A stretch of 64,000 bases of DNA from Leptolyngbya sp. PCC 7375 (GCF_000316115.1 NZ_JH993795.1:129555-193554), one strand, 5' to 3'. Counted from the first letter of the stretch, positions 8,189-18,098 are shown. Numbers and translations: made by a program. The notes: generated by a model not told the origin, from the letters alone.

Positions 8189-9319
8189 ATGTGGCTGATG
8201 TTTCCCATGGTGGCGGTCTTGTCGACAACTAAGGATGCTGCAAAAGATACGACGTTTCCAGTCGATGGGCAGCTCTTACGAGTTCTTCCGCGAGCCGGAG
8301 CCTCATTGAGAAATCCAGATGTCAACTTGCCAACGTTACGGACAGATGGCGAAAACTATTATCTGGAGATGCGGGTTGATGCAGATCCAGATGAAGCTAG
8401 TGAAGTTGCTGTCACTCGCCGAATTCCTATCGAAGATCTATCTGGAGAGGAATGGGAAGAGCTTAAGGAGCAATATGACAGTTTAGATCTCGAGGCGTAT
8501 CTCGGGGAAGGAATTAAGGGGTTAGAGAAAATCCAAGACCGACGAATGCAGCGGTTGATTGCTGCACTGCTGACATTTCTCAACCCACGTCAGGTTTCAA
8601 TTGTGCTTTATCTTTATAGAGCTGCGGCCCAAGAAGGTAATCGTCCTGGTGTCAGCTTTCGCTCTAATGATTTATTAGAAGCTATGGGCTATAAGCGTAC
8701 TAAGGATGGTGGTTTTCCGGCTAAGCTGCGGTCCCAACTCCACTGTGATTTGATGGCATTGCATCGTACGGAGTTAGTGTTTGCTCAGTCTCTGCCTAAA
8801 GGAGATAGTCTGGGTGCTAAGGTTACGATCAAAAATGTTCTGCGGATCAAAGAGTTTGAAGTGGATAATGTGCCGCGTGACTTTGATCTGGATAAGGCTG
8901 CAGACTATACCTATGAGTTAGCGGATGCTTATACGGTGTCTTTGGAATTTTTTGAAGGGCCAGCCCGTACAGGAGACTATGTTCTCTTTGCGAATAATCT
9001 CGACATGACTCAACGTTTGGGTGGAAGTGCAAAACATAATTACAAAACCAAGTTGTTGCTCTATCTTGCTAGTCGGTTAAAGTGGGACTCTCCGGAAGAT
9101 GGTCAGTTTTTGACAATTTCTAAGCGCTATCTGTTCAAAAATCTTGATCTGTTGGGTAGCAATTCGTCTCGTAACAATCAGTTATTTTGGCGTACGGTTG
9201 AGGAACTGCGGAGTGAGGGGTATTTGATGGGGGCTCAAGAACTTCCTGGTAAACGTAAAAATGCGTTGATTCAGTTTCAAATTAATGCAGAGAAGATTAG
9301 CGCTTCTTCTAAGAAGTAG
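8189..9319 (+). CDS. Putative iteron-binding plasmid replication initiator (Rep)
   Basis: 376 residues from ATG 8189. The open frame runs upstream through the iterons to 8072, but that part is clearly iteron DNA. Other in-frame ATGs lie at 8198 and 8207. The protein is mixed alpha/beta with a basic C-terminal half; segments such as LLEAMGYKRTKDGGFPAKLR and SKRYLFKNLDLLGSNSSRNN look like paired winged-helix regions as in iteron Rep proteins. I do not recognise the exact family. The call rests on its position immediately downstream of 18 iterons and this layout. Iterons this close to the start also suggest autoregulation. Confidence 0.65.
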   Translation: MWLMFPMVAVLSTTKDAAKDTTFPVDGQLLRVLPRAGASLRNPDVNLPTLRTDGENYYLEMRVDADPDEASEVAVTRRIPIEDLSGEEWEELKEQYDSLDLEAYLGEGIKGLEKIQDRRMQRLIAALLTFLNPRQVSIVLYLYRAAAQEGNRPGVSFRSNDLLEAMGYKRTKDGGFPAKLRSQLHCDLMALHRTELVFAQSLPKGDSLGAKVTIKNVLRIKEFEVDNVPRDFDLDKAADYTYELADAYTVSLEFFEGPARTGDYVLFANNLDMTQRLGGSAKHNYKTKLLLYLASRLKWDSPEDGQFLTISKRYLFKNLDLLGSNSSRNNQLFWRTVEELRSEGYLMGAQELPGKRKNALIQFQINAEKISASSKK

Positions 9320-9390
9320 CGGAGATTACGTTATCACTTACTGGATTCTTTCGTCATAGCAGCCGTTTCTTTTGCTTTCTGACCCTTTGT

Positions 9391-9794
9391 CTAACGTTTT
9401 TCTACGCTCCAGATAGATTCAGTATCATCCTTACCCTCGCAGGTAAATCGGTATCCATACCGTTCAAAGGCCTCGCCAGTTAGAGTTTGCATGCCTAGCA
9501 GAATGGTTAGCTCACTGGTGGGTAGTCGCCAGCCACGGTCGGTTATTTTATCTAGCATTTCATAGCGGGCTAGGGGCTCGGTTTGCAGGGCTCGCCGAAT
9601 AGCAATAATAGGTGCTTCTTTGGGGGACACGTCGGTCAGACCAAACAACTCCTGGGTTTGTATGGTATCACTGTTTGATGATTTGTTTGATGTTAACTCA
9701 AGGTTGGTTTCTAAAGGTCCAGCAACGATTTCTGCTGCTTCGTCTGTGGTTAGACCTTCTTCGTTGATGAGCCGATGGATCTCATCGAGACAGC
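9391..9794 (-). pseudogene. HTH-type plasmid protein, C-terminal part, split by IS21-family element
   Basis: The minus-strand frame stays open rightward from the TTG at 9648 up to the IS end. Its N-terminal part lies at 12662-12824. Removing IS 9795-12656 plus one ACAGC copy restores one frame of 188 codons with ...TVLGCLDEIHRL... across the junction. The original protein has an N-terminal HTH-like segment (VAQLMERYDLVRSQVYARI) and a C-terminal region of unknown function. It is convergent with rep, so it may have been a replication/copy-number accessory or regulator; inference only. Confidence 0.75.
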
Positions 9795-9884
9795 TGTGGC
9801 TTCCGGAAATTATGGCCGCGAAACGAGGGGGTAATTCCGGAAATTATGGCCATTCTCTCATTGAACAAACAGTGGTGTTTTGTG

Positions 9885-10685
9885 TCAAGTGCTGAGAGAT
9901 TTTTTCCCAGATTTTTCAGCTACCGTTTCTGTGGATTGTTCAGTTGAGTTGAGAGCTAAGTCGAGCTTTCGACCTTTGAGCCGAAACGACGGCCCCGTCA
10001 GCTTTAGATACTCACCATGATGCAAGGTGCGGTCAATGATGGCACGGGCGAGTTCCTCATCATGAAGCACACGGCCCCACTGATTGAGCGGTTTGTTGGT
10101 GGTCAACAAAATGGGTTTGCCCTTGAGATAGCGCTGGTCCACGACTTGAAACAGAACATCAGCAGCCCCCGGCCCGTAGCCGAGATAGCCCATTTCATCA
10201 ATCACCAGGACATGAGGCCTGAGATAGGGTTGGAGAGCAACGTTACGCTCAGGAGCAACACAGAGGTCATTGATTAAGGCTGCAGCAGTGGTAAAACGAG
10301 CAGTAAAGCCGTTTTGGATGGCTTTATAGGCAATGGCAATACATAAATGGGTTTTTCCAGTACCAGGCGGCCCTTCAAGAATTAAGGAACGATGGTCACT
10401 GACGAGTTCGGGACCGAGAAATCGTCCTAACATTTGTCGTTTGAGATTACTTCTGAAGGTGAAGTCAAAGGTGTCAATGGTGGCTTCAAAGGGGAACTTA
10501 GCTTTAGTAATAAAGGTTTGGGTGCGGCGCTCACTGCGGTGGGCCACCTCTTCGGATAAGAGCCGCTCAAGTAACTGCTGATAGGACCAGGCCTCCCGTT
10601 CAGCGATGGGAATCAGCTCGGGTAAGACACGTTGAATGGTACTCAAGCCAAGGGACTTGAGCATGGGGTCTAAACTCAGGGTCAT
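9885..10685 (-). CDS. istB: IS21-family helper ATPase IstB
   Basis: 266 residues of the IstB/DnaC-like AAA+ family: Walker A EGPPGTGKTHL, Walker B HVLVIDEMGYLG, and sensor region ILLTTNKP. IstB selects target DNA and activates the IstA transposase. It lies 9 bp downstream of istA in the usual istA-istB order and appears intact at typical length (about 250-260). Confidence 0.95.
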   Translation of the reverse strand: MTLSLDPMLKSLGLSTIQRVLPELIPIAEREAWSYQQLLERLLSEEVAHRSERRTQTFITKAKFPFEATIDTFDFTFRSNLKRQMLGRFLGPELVSDHRSLILEGPPGTGKTHLCIAIAYKAIQNGFTARFTTAAALINDLCVAPERNVALQPYLRPHVLVIDEMGYLGYGPGAADVLFQVVDQRYLKGKPILLTTNKPLNQWGRVLHDEELARAIIDRTLHHGEYLKLTGPSFRLKGRKLDLALNSTEQSTETVAEKSGKKSLST

Positions 10686-10694
10686 CGGATCGAT

Positions 10695-12149
10695 CTAGGT
10701 GAACAAAATAGGCAAGGGTGGCGGTGTCAGTCCCTCGGGAGTGGCGTTAACAATCGCCTGGACATATTCACTGCCAAAGCAGCGTTCTTCAGTGGCTAAG
10801 GCAATTGCCGCGAGGAAGTCGGCTCGGCCAATGTGTTGATAAAGGTCATAGAGGGTCTCGACATCGGGTTGCCAAGTTTGAGGACGCCGATGCACCAGTT
10901 CAGTCAAATAGGGTTCCACCAACGGGTCGAGGTCCAACAGAATTTGGCGCTGAGCAAAGGGTTTACCACGCTTAAAGATAAACAGTTGTTGGGCATGCTC
11001 ATGTAAAACACTGGACTTGCCATTCGCGGGTGTCCGAGGATGGTCACCCAGGTGACGCTCTGCCAAATAGATCGACACCTGAGTCTGTTGGAGATGTAGG
11101 GTCACCGTCTGGCCGATGGCGTCAGCTGGCACCGAATATTCCATGCCTCGATAGTGCGCCCGAGCCGTGGGACGAACCACCACACTGACTTTGAAGGCAT
11201 AGGTTTCAGCCTTATGGGCACAGGGCTTGAGCGATTCTTTCAGCAGGCGGACTTGGGGAATCTCGCCAGTCGCATCACATTTGCGTTCTCGATTGACGTA
11301 GGTGACCCATGCTTGCATCTGCTCGATGAGATCATCACGGTCCTTAAACTGTCGCCCACAAAAGAAGTTGCCCTTGACAAAACCCACTAGATTTTCCACC
11401 GACCCTTTTTGCTGAGGGCGATAGGGCCAACAGGCCAGGGGAATTAATCCACAGTCGATACACACTTGGGCAAAGCGGTCGGTCCAATGCACTTTAACAG
11501 TGCCATCAGCCAGTACTTCTCGTGACTTCACCGCACTACTCATGTTATCGAATACCCCCATCAGCGGAACGCCGCCAAAGGTCTCAAATGCTTTGAGTAA
11601 ACACCGCACCACTGTTTCTTGTTGTTCGTTGGCCACCACCTGCACATCCACATACCGTGAGTACTTCAGGCGCGAGGCAAAGAATTTCACCACCTCAATG
11701 CGACCATCGGCATACTGCACCCGGCGTTGGCCAAAATCATGTTGGGTAAATTCACCCGGCAGTCCTTCGAATCGCACTATCGGCACCACGGATTTGGCGG
11801 GACGCAATTGTTTGACTAGCTCATAGACCGCTGTTTTACCCCCTTTATAGCCTTGCTGACGTAGACGGGCTAAGACTTCTCGGCTTTTCATCGGACCATC
11901 GGCTGGGTCACGGGCTTCACTCAACCACTCACGAATGGTCTCGCTATAGTGGACCACCTCGCTGGGACGACCCGCTCCTTTTCGCTGACCTGACGGCGGT
12001 TCCTCTACGCAGGTGATCTCGGGTTCTTGCACTATCCGGCGGATACTACGTTCACTCACACCCGTAAGGTCGTGGATTTTTTCCGGGGGTACATTGGCAT
12101 TTCTGAGTTGCTGAACCATATAACGGACCTGATTACTAAACATCGACAT
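10695..12149 (-). CDS. istA: IS21-family transposase IstA
   Basis: A DDE transposase of about 484 residues from ATG 12149. The frame is open to 12287, but that extension is terminal-repeat DNA. The N-terminal HTH is VRYMVQQLRNANVPPEKIHD...SERSIRRIV. The catalytic core shows QHDFGQRRV (D), MGVFDNMSSA (D) and QQKGSVENLVGFVK (E). It appears intact, so the element may still be mobile. Its start could also be ATG 12143. Confidence 0.93.
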   Translation of the reverse strand: MSMFSNQVRYMVQQLRNANVPPEKIHDLTGVSERSIRRIVQEPEITCVEEPPSGQRKGAGRPSEVVHYSETIREWLSEARDPADGPMKSREVLARLRQQGYKGGKTAVYELVKQLRPAKSVVPIVRFEGLPGEFTQHDFGQRRVQYADGRIEVVKFFASRLKYSRYVDVQVVANEQQETVVRCLLKAFETFGGVPLMGVFDNMSSAVKSREVLADGTVKVHWTDRFAQVCIDCGLIPLACWPYRPQQKGSVENLVGFVKGNFFCGRQFKDRDDLIEQMQAWVTYVNRERKCDATGEIPQVRLLKESLKPCAHKAETYAFKVSVVVRPTARAHYRGMEYSVPADAIGQTVTLHLQQTQVSIYLAERHLGDHPRTPANGKSSVLHEHAQQLFIFKRGKPFAQRQILLDLDPLVEPYLTELVHRRPQTWQPDVETLYDLYQHIGRADFLAAIALATEERCFGSEYVQAIVNATPEGLTPPPLPILFT

Positions 12150-12237
12150 TGGGGCGGATGCCTGAGGTGCCAACACGGCACTATATAAGCAAGCACCCCC
12201 TGTTTCACTGAAGCCTGTATGACCGGCATCACCCTGG

Positions 12238-12650
12238 CCATAATTTCCGGAATCGACCACTAGCATTGCCGGAATTACCCCGGTCATAATTTCCGGAATC
12301 GACGGCTCAGGTGACTGAAGCCACGGTGGCCATAATTTCCGGAATCCATACTGAGCATTGTCGGCATCACTCCGGCCATAATTTCCGGAATAAGCGATTC
12401 CAGGGGCACACCTGAGTCCGAACTCCAGCCTGATCTAGCACTGATGCCGCCGACTCAATCCCGTCTGTGACGGGACGATCCCGAGAGAATTGTCTGGGTC
12501 TCTAAATCGTTGAACCATCTATCGCTCCTAGCAACTGAACACCTGTATAGAGTCTCATCGTGCAATTGCCAAACAGGCAGATTACGCACAAAAAGAGACT
12601 GTTGTCAGCGGCCATAATTTCCGGAATCACTCCGGCCATAATTTCCGGAA
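12238..12650. repeat. Multiple transposase-binding repeats in IS21 end
   Basis: Six copies of (G)GCCATAATTTCCGGAAT lie between 12238 and 12650 (about 12238, 12285, 12329, 12373, 12610, 12633). Two inverted copies sit at the other end (about 9802 and 9835). The 12390-12600 stretch between them has no gene. Confidence 0.8.
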
Positions 12651-12661
12651 TTCACAACAGC

Positions 12662-12824
12662 CTAGAACAGTTTCACTGATGTAGGACTTTACACCAATCT
12701 TGAACGGAGCCAATTCAGGGTTTTTCGCTTTGAGAGCATTAATGCGGGCATAGACTTGCGATCGCACCAAGTCATAACGCTCCATCAGCTGAGCTACTGG
12801 GAAATCTGTGTCCTGTTTTCTCAT
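12662..12824 (-). pseudogene. HTH-type plasmid protein, N-terminal part, split by IS21-family element
   Basis: ATG at 12824; 54 codons of an HTH-like protein (MRKQDTDFPVAQLMERYDLV... then ISETVLGC) before the IS boundary. It continues at 9794 downwards (see 9391-9794). The truncated frame currently runs a few codons into the IS end. Confidence 0.75.
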
Positions 12825-13024
12825 TTATTTGATGACCTGTTTGACTCCCCGTGCTCTGATTCCATGTCTTTTTAGTAAAATCTGATGTAATTGTTTGCTT
12901 TTTTGTTTGTTGAAATATTGATGTTTTGTTTGTATATTTGTTTGGTGCGACTTCGAACACTCGTCGAACTAAATTGAACGGCGGGCAAACGAAGCTAGAA
13001 CCCTTGCAAAGTAAGGATTGCACC

Positions 13025-13147
13025 ATGAATGATATACCTAATTTGACCGTTGAGCGAACGGTTATAGAACAGGCATCGTACATAGCGTTGCGGCTGGCTG
13101 CCTGCGTCCACCGGATGCGGCATTGGATGCCAGGGGGGCTGTTATGA
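13025..13147 (+). CDS. Small hypothetical protein (40 aa)
   Basis: ATG 13025 follows AAGGATTGCACC, a fair ribosome-binding site, and the stop overlaps the next gene's ATG in an ATGA (13144-13147). Such overlap suggests translational coupling. Residues: MNDIPNLTVERTVIEQAS..., with a weakly hydrophobic middle. Not recognised; it could be a leader peptide for the exported protein that follows. The 200 bp before it hold TTTGTTTG-rich DNA and the shared divergent promoter with the broken HTH gene. Confidence 0.4.
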   Translation: MNDIPNLTVERTVIEQASYIALRLAACVHRMRHWMPGGLL

Positions 13148-13491
13148 CAAGGAATATTGTTGGGTTGCTGTGGATTGCGATCGCAACCGCTAACTGCCCA
13201 GAGTTAGAACTTCTGCGCCCCACATCGGTTGAAGCAGTACAGCCTTCTGCAGCGCCGCCGCCAGGTCTGCAACCCTATGGTGTGGACGGTGAGCTGAATG
13301 AAACGGATATTACTCGATTGTTGTATCTGCAATTTCCCCAGAGCTATAACGCCATTTCTAACGAGTTTGGTTTTCCGGCCTATCGAGATAGCACGACGGA
13401 TTATTACAGATTGCCCAATGGTCGATGGGCTGCTATCCGGTATGTGGGTGCGACGGCGACGGGGGTAAATTTTAGTGATTCGGGCGACTAG
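13144..13491 (+). CDS. Hypothetical exported small protein
   Basis: 115 residues from ATG 13144. The frame opens earlier at 13123, but 13144 follows a GGGGGG stretch and begins a signal-like segment (MTRNIVGLLWIAIATANCPE, possible lipobox-like ...ATANC). A proline-rich linker is followed by a small globular region, FPQSYNAISNEFGFPAYRDS...YYRLPNGRWAAIRY, reminiscent of small BamE/SmpA-like folds in cyanobacterial exported proteins. Function unknown. It is convergent with the NACHT gene at 13581. Confidence 0.6.
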   Translation: MTRNIVGLLWIAIATANCPELELLRPTSVEAVQPSAAPPPGLQPYGVDGELNETDITRLLYLQFPQSYNAISNEFGFPAYRDSTTDYYRLPNGRWAAIRYVGATATGVNFSDSGD

Positions 13492-13580
13492 GGGCGCGTT
13501 ACTCTATGGGTAATGCTAAATCCTTGAATGCCATAAAGCTGCTGGATCTGAAATTATTGTCTGCATCGGTTTTCAAGACA

Positions 13581-16500
13581 TTACCTGCTGTTTACCTGTC
13601 TTTGGTTGCGAATAGTAAAATCAATACCGATAACCTTTACATCAGTTGCATGAGGATATTTCGTCACAAGAGTATCTGCTTCCTGATTCAATTGCTCAAT
13701 CAATTGAGTGAAGCTCAGCCTCCTTTTAAGTGTGTCCTGCCAATATCTTTTATTGCCGTTATGGGCTATTAAGAAAACTCCAACGTGGGACTGACGCATA
13801 TATTGACCAATCAGTTGATTCTCCAAACGTTCTAGAAGTTGACTATAGCTCCATTTATGAGCAATTTTCAATTCGACAGGAATAGCTTCTGAAATTTGGG
13901 GATGCGTAAATCGAATATCAGTTCGTTTTTTATCAGGAAATTCTTCCTCCTGCGCAATGCGGTAGCGTGCTCGTGATGCTTGTTCTAGTCTATTGGCAAA
14001 AGTGTTGCGGATCATCACTTCATCATCAATTGTGACTAGTATTGCTGCATCACTTGTATCTCCATTCTCAATATTGTTCTTTAAATCATCGAGTCTGGAA
14101 AGGGCAATACCAAATAGGTCTTGCTCAGAGTGAGGTGTTCTTTCTGCATCCTCTTGAAAGTCGGCTACATCAGCATCATTCCAAGGGCTAAATTCAGAAT
14201 CTAAAGCTGCACGCTCTTCTGCCTGGCGTAGTAAATAGTCTTTAGCATGTCCATCTTCTAAAATATTGGAAAACCGAAGCAATGCTTCATATGAAGACTG
14301 CCCTGGAGTATTGGTAATAGCTGACAGCAGTAACGAGCGCGTACTTTGTGCATTGTCTCTCATGTCAGGTGAATATACACCCTCATGTTGAATATCATCT
14401 TCGAAACGTACATGCTGATAGATGAGAGGTATTAGTTCTTGTAAAATTTCAACTCTGAAGAAATCTGGTTTGGATATCCCGAAGTGAGGGTTTCTATGGA
14501 TAGTGAGATTAGCACAAAATTGTATAACTGTTTGGTCTTTTGCGATCTCACTAGGTAGACTGGCTATCCAATTGCTGAGTACTGATAAACCTACTGATGC
14601 ATCAATATGCATAAGAGCACTAAGCCAGAGTGTTTTAATGGGAGTTTCCATTGTTTGGTTGAATTGCTGTAAAGCTAGTTGGCTAAACTGCTCTTTGAAT
14701 GTGGCCTCTTCTGCGTTGCTTAAGATAATTTCCAGTGCATTATGAATTGGGTCGTATTGTTGAGGTGAAATATCACTAAGAATATTAAAGATGTATGGTT
14801 GGTAGTAAGACTGTAAAGTCTTATCGGTGTATTTTAACTTTTGTAATATGTTGAGTGAGCTTTTTTTGTCATTAGCTTTGACTTCCAAGCTAATTGCTTC
14901 TTTGACTAATGGATCAACTTGTTCAGGAAAATGCTGTTGTAAATCGGCAAACCAGTAAGGAAGCTCATTCAGTTCTAAAATTGAATATTTTGCAGCGTAA
15001 GTTGATTCTGTCGTATTTAAGTGTTGTGCCCAGATAGTCTTATCTTGGGTTTCTATTGCTAATCCTGTCAAACCAATGACGCGTGCATAGGGAACTGATG
15101 ATTGAGTTTGCCAATCTTTAAAGGAAAACGGATCGTAACGTCGCCAATAAGCCTGGCATACATCGCGGAAAACTTCTGCTGTATGAAGACCAAACTCGGG
15201 AATTAACTTTTCCCATGCTGATAGCCCCCACTTGCCGCTGCCCTTCTGATCATTTTCTGCGAGCTTCTGGTAAAGATAGACTATTTCCTGGGAAACCTTG
15301 CCTTCTTCGGCACCTTCAATGTTACAAAGATCATGTATTTTAGCGATGATAGCTTCATGCCATTGCTGCTTGATCCGTGCTTGTTTTTGTTCTAATCTTA
15401 GCCGTCTTCTTTTGCGATTTCGCCTATCAGCTAGACGCTTTTTTCGCTCTGGTGTTGAAGATGGATGTAGGAATTCATGTAGCCTTTTTTGAAGAGACTC
15501 ATTGCCTGAAACTGATTTTTTTAGACGCTCCCGAAGCTTTCTTGGTCGCTGTTGATCAATGTAAACTTGCCATATTGCTGACAAAGCAATATGTTGATTG
15601 TCGAGTAATTCCTGGTTAGTGACTACATTAAACAGACTTTCTAAGTCTATTTGCTCAGGATGCCAAAACTTATTAAGCGCATAATCCACCTGATACCACA
15701 TAGTTACAGAGGACTCTTTCCCATCTGACAAAACTCGCTCCCGATCGACTGTGTACCAGAATAAACAATGTCTGAACTTAGACCACTGTTTTGCTTTATC
15801 GAGCAGGGTCTTTTTTATATTAAGATTTGAGCTATCGTAGAATTCATCGCTCAGATATCCTAATACCAGCTCAAATACCGTTGGCTGTAATATATGCGGA
15901 TCCTGTTGCTCGATCCATTTGTTGGCGCATTGTATTGCATAAGGCAATAGCCAGAAGTATTGTTCTGAGATGCGACAAAATTTTGATTCTATGAAGGGTT
16001 CGGTCTGTAATAAATTGGACAATCCTGTTAACAATATTCGACATCTGTCAAGGTTTGTTTCAGCATCAATGAAACTCTCCAAATTTTTGATTAATGGGTC
16101 AGTTCGGAAAAAACGTGGGGCTTTAACCTTCTCAAAAAGCTCAAGTAAAGATTCAGTTGTAAGAATTGTTGGATAGAGAGCTAATAATTCAGCAGCAAGA
16201 CTTGTTTTTAAAGAACCTTGAGCTAAGTCTGAGCATAAAGATTCGACAAGTTGCTGTTGCTGGGCCGATGAGCCTAAAACTACAATCGCTCTAGTTGCGT
16301 AATTGCGCGTTGACATTTTAATGTCATCATCGATTGCTAAAGGGATGATGGCTTCCACAGCAGTAGCCATTCGGCCCGATAACGCCAGCTTCAAAAGCAA
16401 CTCGCGTATGTCATCGTGATAACTATACCTTTGTAAAAGATCAGTAACTGTTTCTGCTAATTCAGGAGAAGCTAATCTTTGAATCATGATTCCATCAACA

Positions 16501-17942
16501 TAAACCCCTGTGTAATTGCGCTCGGTATACTGCTCAGCAAATGAGATTAATAGCTTCTTTTTGATTTCAATGGATAAAGAAGCAGGATCTCCATTTGTAA
16601 GAAGTACTTCAGGCGCTATGTCGCAGAGACTATTGCATATTTGGGTATCCCATAATGCTAACCATGCAGCGATAGGAGCCATCGATGGTATTACCACGTG
16701 ACAACCATATTGATAAGTGAATACCAAGCTTTCAATTGAACGGCGCGATCTACCCTCATCCAATAGTCGCTTAAGCCATTTGGCTGTGAGATACTCGCGT
16801 GCAGAACGATGATGAAAACGTACGGCACCATACAGAGCCTCGTCAAAAATTGGACGATTCAACAGAGCATTGAGTTGACCTCTATCCCATCGACGTAAAA
16901 CTCTTTCTGGAGCGATAGAGTCGGCTCGTAAATTAGGATTACTTGGTTGATCAGGTAATAGTATATTTGATGTTCTCTTGAACGTGACCGCTGCAGCAAG
17001 ACCTTCAGCCCCTCTGTGAGCATCAGCTTCAGAGAAAGGGTTTTGTTCATCATGTGTTGGATTATTTTCCCTGAGCTTTTGACTAATATTGAAGGCCAGC
17101 ATCACCTCATGAGTCTGAAATTGTCCTTTTGCATGCCAATAGACAATCAAATCGAGGAGATCCTGTGGTCGTTCAGCGAAGATCCATCCATGGATCCGTT
17201 CAATTGCCTGAATAAATGCCGAGGATTCTGAAGTACCTTTAGCTTCAGCAAAAGCAATAATCTGGTGGTAGTTCAGAGGAGCAAGTTGATAAACAGCAAC
17301 ATCATACTCAGATTTCTCCTCTGCCTCAGACATAGCAGAAGAATTCAACACTGGATCTATAATGTCTTGCTTAGACGGAGTCAGATGAATACTTGTCGTT
17401 AATCTTTCTGGATGCTGTGGTACTGAAAATAGCTGTGTGACTAATGATTTGTCAGCTGTTGCTTTCCAATCACTGACTCGACAAGATATGAAGATATGTG
17501 CTCGGTTTTTAGCGCCCTCAATACTGTTTGCAAATTTTCGCAGTGCTAGGTCAAATGCCCGATGATCAGCTAAGCGTGCCTCATCAACAGAATCAAGAAA
17601 AAACCACGCTTCTTGGTCATTAGAAAGCCAGTTTTCAAACTCTTGCCGATCACCGATATCAAACGTTGCTGTTATGTCCAGTGTAGAAAGTAATTCAATT
17701 CTACAGAAAAAAGCCACATTTCCTTGTGCTTGTCGTTTGAGCGCTGCAGCTTTAAACTCTTCTGTCTTGCCAGTCCCAGGCTCTGCTAGAACAACGACTC
17801 GCCATTTCTCAAAGAGTTGCCACCAACCAACTGTTCCTGTTCCTGCTAACGAACTTTGTGCCTTTATGTCTTCAGGATTGCCATTGATATCTGGTTCTGC
17901 AGGCCAAAACGTTCGGTTTAGTTCAACAAAGTCTTGGGACAT
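13581..17942 (-). CDS. NACHT/STAND-type NTPase with C-terminal PD-(D/E)XK-like nuclease motif
   Basis: 1453 residues. The N-terminal P-loop has VVLAEPGTGKTEE (about 50-62) and Walker B AWFFLDSVDEARL (about 112-124), the DSVDEA form typical of NACHT-like STAND NTPases. It is followed by a winged-helix-like region and about 800 residues of helical repeats, as expected for a ligand sensor. Near the C-terminus, KRTDIRF (Asp about 1342) and IPVELKIA (Glu about 1357, Lys about 1359) fit a D...ExK nuclease core. STAND NTPases with nuclease effectors act in anti-phage defence by abortive infection; most known Avs proteins carry the effector at the N-terminus, so this arrangement is less usual. It is a single gene with no partners; the phage trigger is unknown. 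Defence role is inference. Confidence 0.7.
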   Translation of the reverse strand: MSQDFVELNRTFWPAEPDINGNPEDIKAQSSLAGTGTVGWWQLFEKWRVVVLAEPGTGKTEEFKAAALKRQAQGNVAFFCRIELLSTLDITATFDIGDRQEFENWLSNDQEAWFFLDSVDEARLADHRAFDLALRKFANSIEGAKNRAHIFISCRVSDWKATADKSLVTQLFSVPQHPERLTTSIHLTPSKQDIIDPVLNSSAMSEAEEKSEYDVAVYQLAPLNYHQIIAFAEAKGTSESSAFIQAIERIHGWIFAERPQDLLDLIVYWHAKGQFQTHEVMLAFNISQKLRENNPTHDEQNPFSEADAHRGAEGLAAAVTFKRTSNILLPDQPSNPNLRADSIAPERVLRRWDRGQLNALLNRPIFDEALYGAVRFHHRSAREYLTAKWLKRLLDEGRSRRSIESLVFTYQYGCHVVIPSMAPIAAWLALWDTQICNSLCDIAPEVLLTNGDPASLSIEIKKKLLISFAEQYTERNYTGVYVDGIMIQRLASPELAETVTDLLQRYSYHDDIRELLLKLALSGRMATAVEAIIPLAIDDDIKMSTRNYATRAIVVLGSSAQQQQLVESLCSDLAQGSLKTSLAAELLALYPTILTTESLLELFEKVKAPRFFRTDPLIKNLESFIDAETNLDRCRILLTGLSNLLQTEPFIESKFCRISEQYFWLLPYAIQCANKWIEQQDPHILQPTVFELVLGYLSDEFYDSSNLNIKKTLLDKAKQWSKFRHCLFWYTVDRERVLSDGKESSVTMWYQVDYALNKFWHPEQIDLESLFNVVTNQELLDNQHIALSAIWQVYIDQQRPRKLRERLKKSVSGNESLQKRLHEFLHPSSTPERKKRLADRRNRKRRRLRLEQKQARIKQQWHEAIIAKIHDLCNIEGAEEGKVSQEIVYLYQKLAENDQKGSGKWGLSAWEKLIPEFGLHTAEVFRDVCQAYWRRYDPFSFKDWQTQSSVPYARVIGLTGLAIETQDKTIWAQHLNTTESTYAAKYSILELNELPYWFADLQQHFPEQVDPLVKEAISLEVKANDKKSSLNILQKLKYTDKTLQSYYQPYIFNILSDISPQQYDPIHNALEIILSNAEEATFKEQFSQLALQQFNQTMETPIKTLWLSALMHIDASVGLSVLSNWIASLPSEIAKDQTVIQFCANLTIHRNPHFGISKPDFFRVEILQELIPLIYQHVRFEDDIQHEGVYSPDMRDNAQSTRSLLLSAITNTPGQSSYEALLRFSNILEDGHAKDYLLRQAEERAALDSEFSPWNDADVADFQEDAERTPHSEQDLFGIALSRLDDLKNNIENGDTSDAAILVTIDDEVMIRNTFANRLEQASRARYRIAQEEEFPDKKRTDIRFTHPQISEAIPVELKIAHKWSYSQLLERLENQLIGQYMRQSHVGVFLIAHNGNKRYWQDTLKRRLSFTQLIEQLNQEADTLVTKYPHATDVKVIGIDFTIRNQRQVNSR

Positions 17943-18098
17943 GAAAGCAGTTAAAACGAACTATTGACTGCTACAGTTTAGCGAAAGTAAAAAAGAACCC
18001 ACACTTCGATGCTATTTCCTAAATTGAAATAACTCTGGAGTACTGTTATGACTGCTATTCATTACCTTTTTTGTTCAAGATAGCGAAGCTAAATATTT

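Larger units (their letters stand above)
9795..12656 (-). mobile_element. IS21-family insertion sequence, 2862 bp
   Basis: Encodes IstA and IstB on the minus strand. Ends are TGTGGCTTCCGGAAATTATG (left) and the complement-type CATAATTTCCGGAATTCACA (right), so they start TGT and finish ACA. A 5-bp target duplication, ACAGC, is at 9790-9794 and 12657-12661. The ends carry several copies of GGCCATAATTTCCGGAA as transposase-binding repeats, typical of IS21 elements. Confidence 0.9.

Noticed and set aside
12772..13083. Minus-strand 103-codon frame over the HTH gene start and upstream region
   Set aside because: Overlaps the HTH gene in another frame and reads through promoter DNA; no domain features.
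13506..13772. Plus-strand 88-codon frame
   Set aside because: Mostly antisense to the NACHT gene's 3' end with no supporting features.
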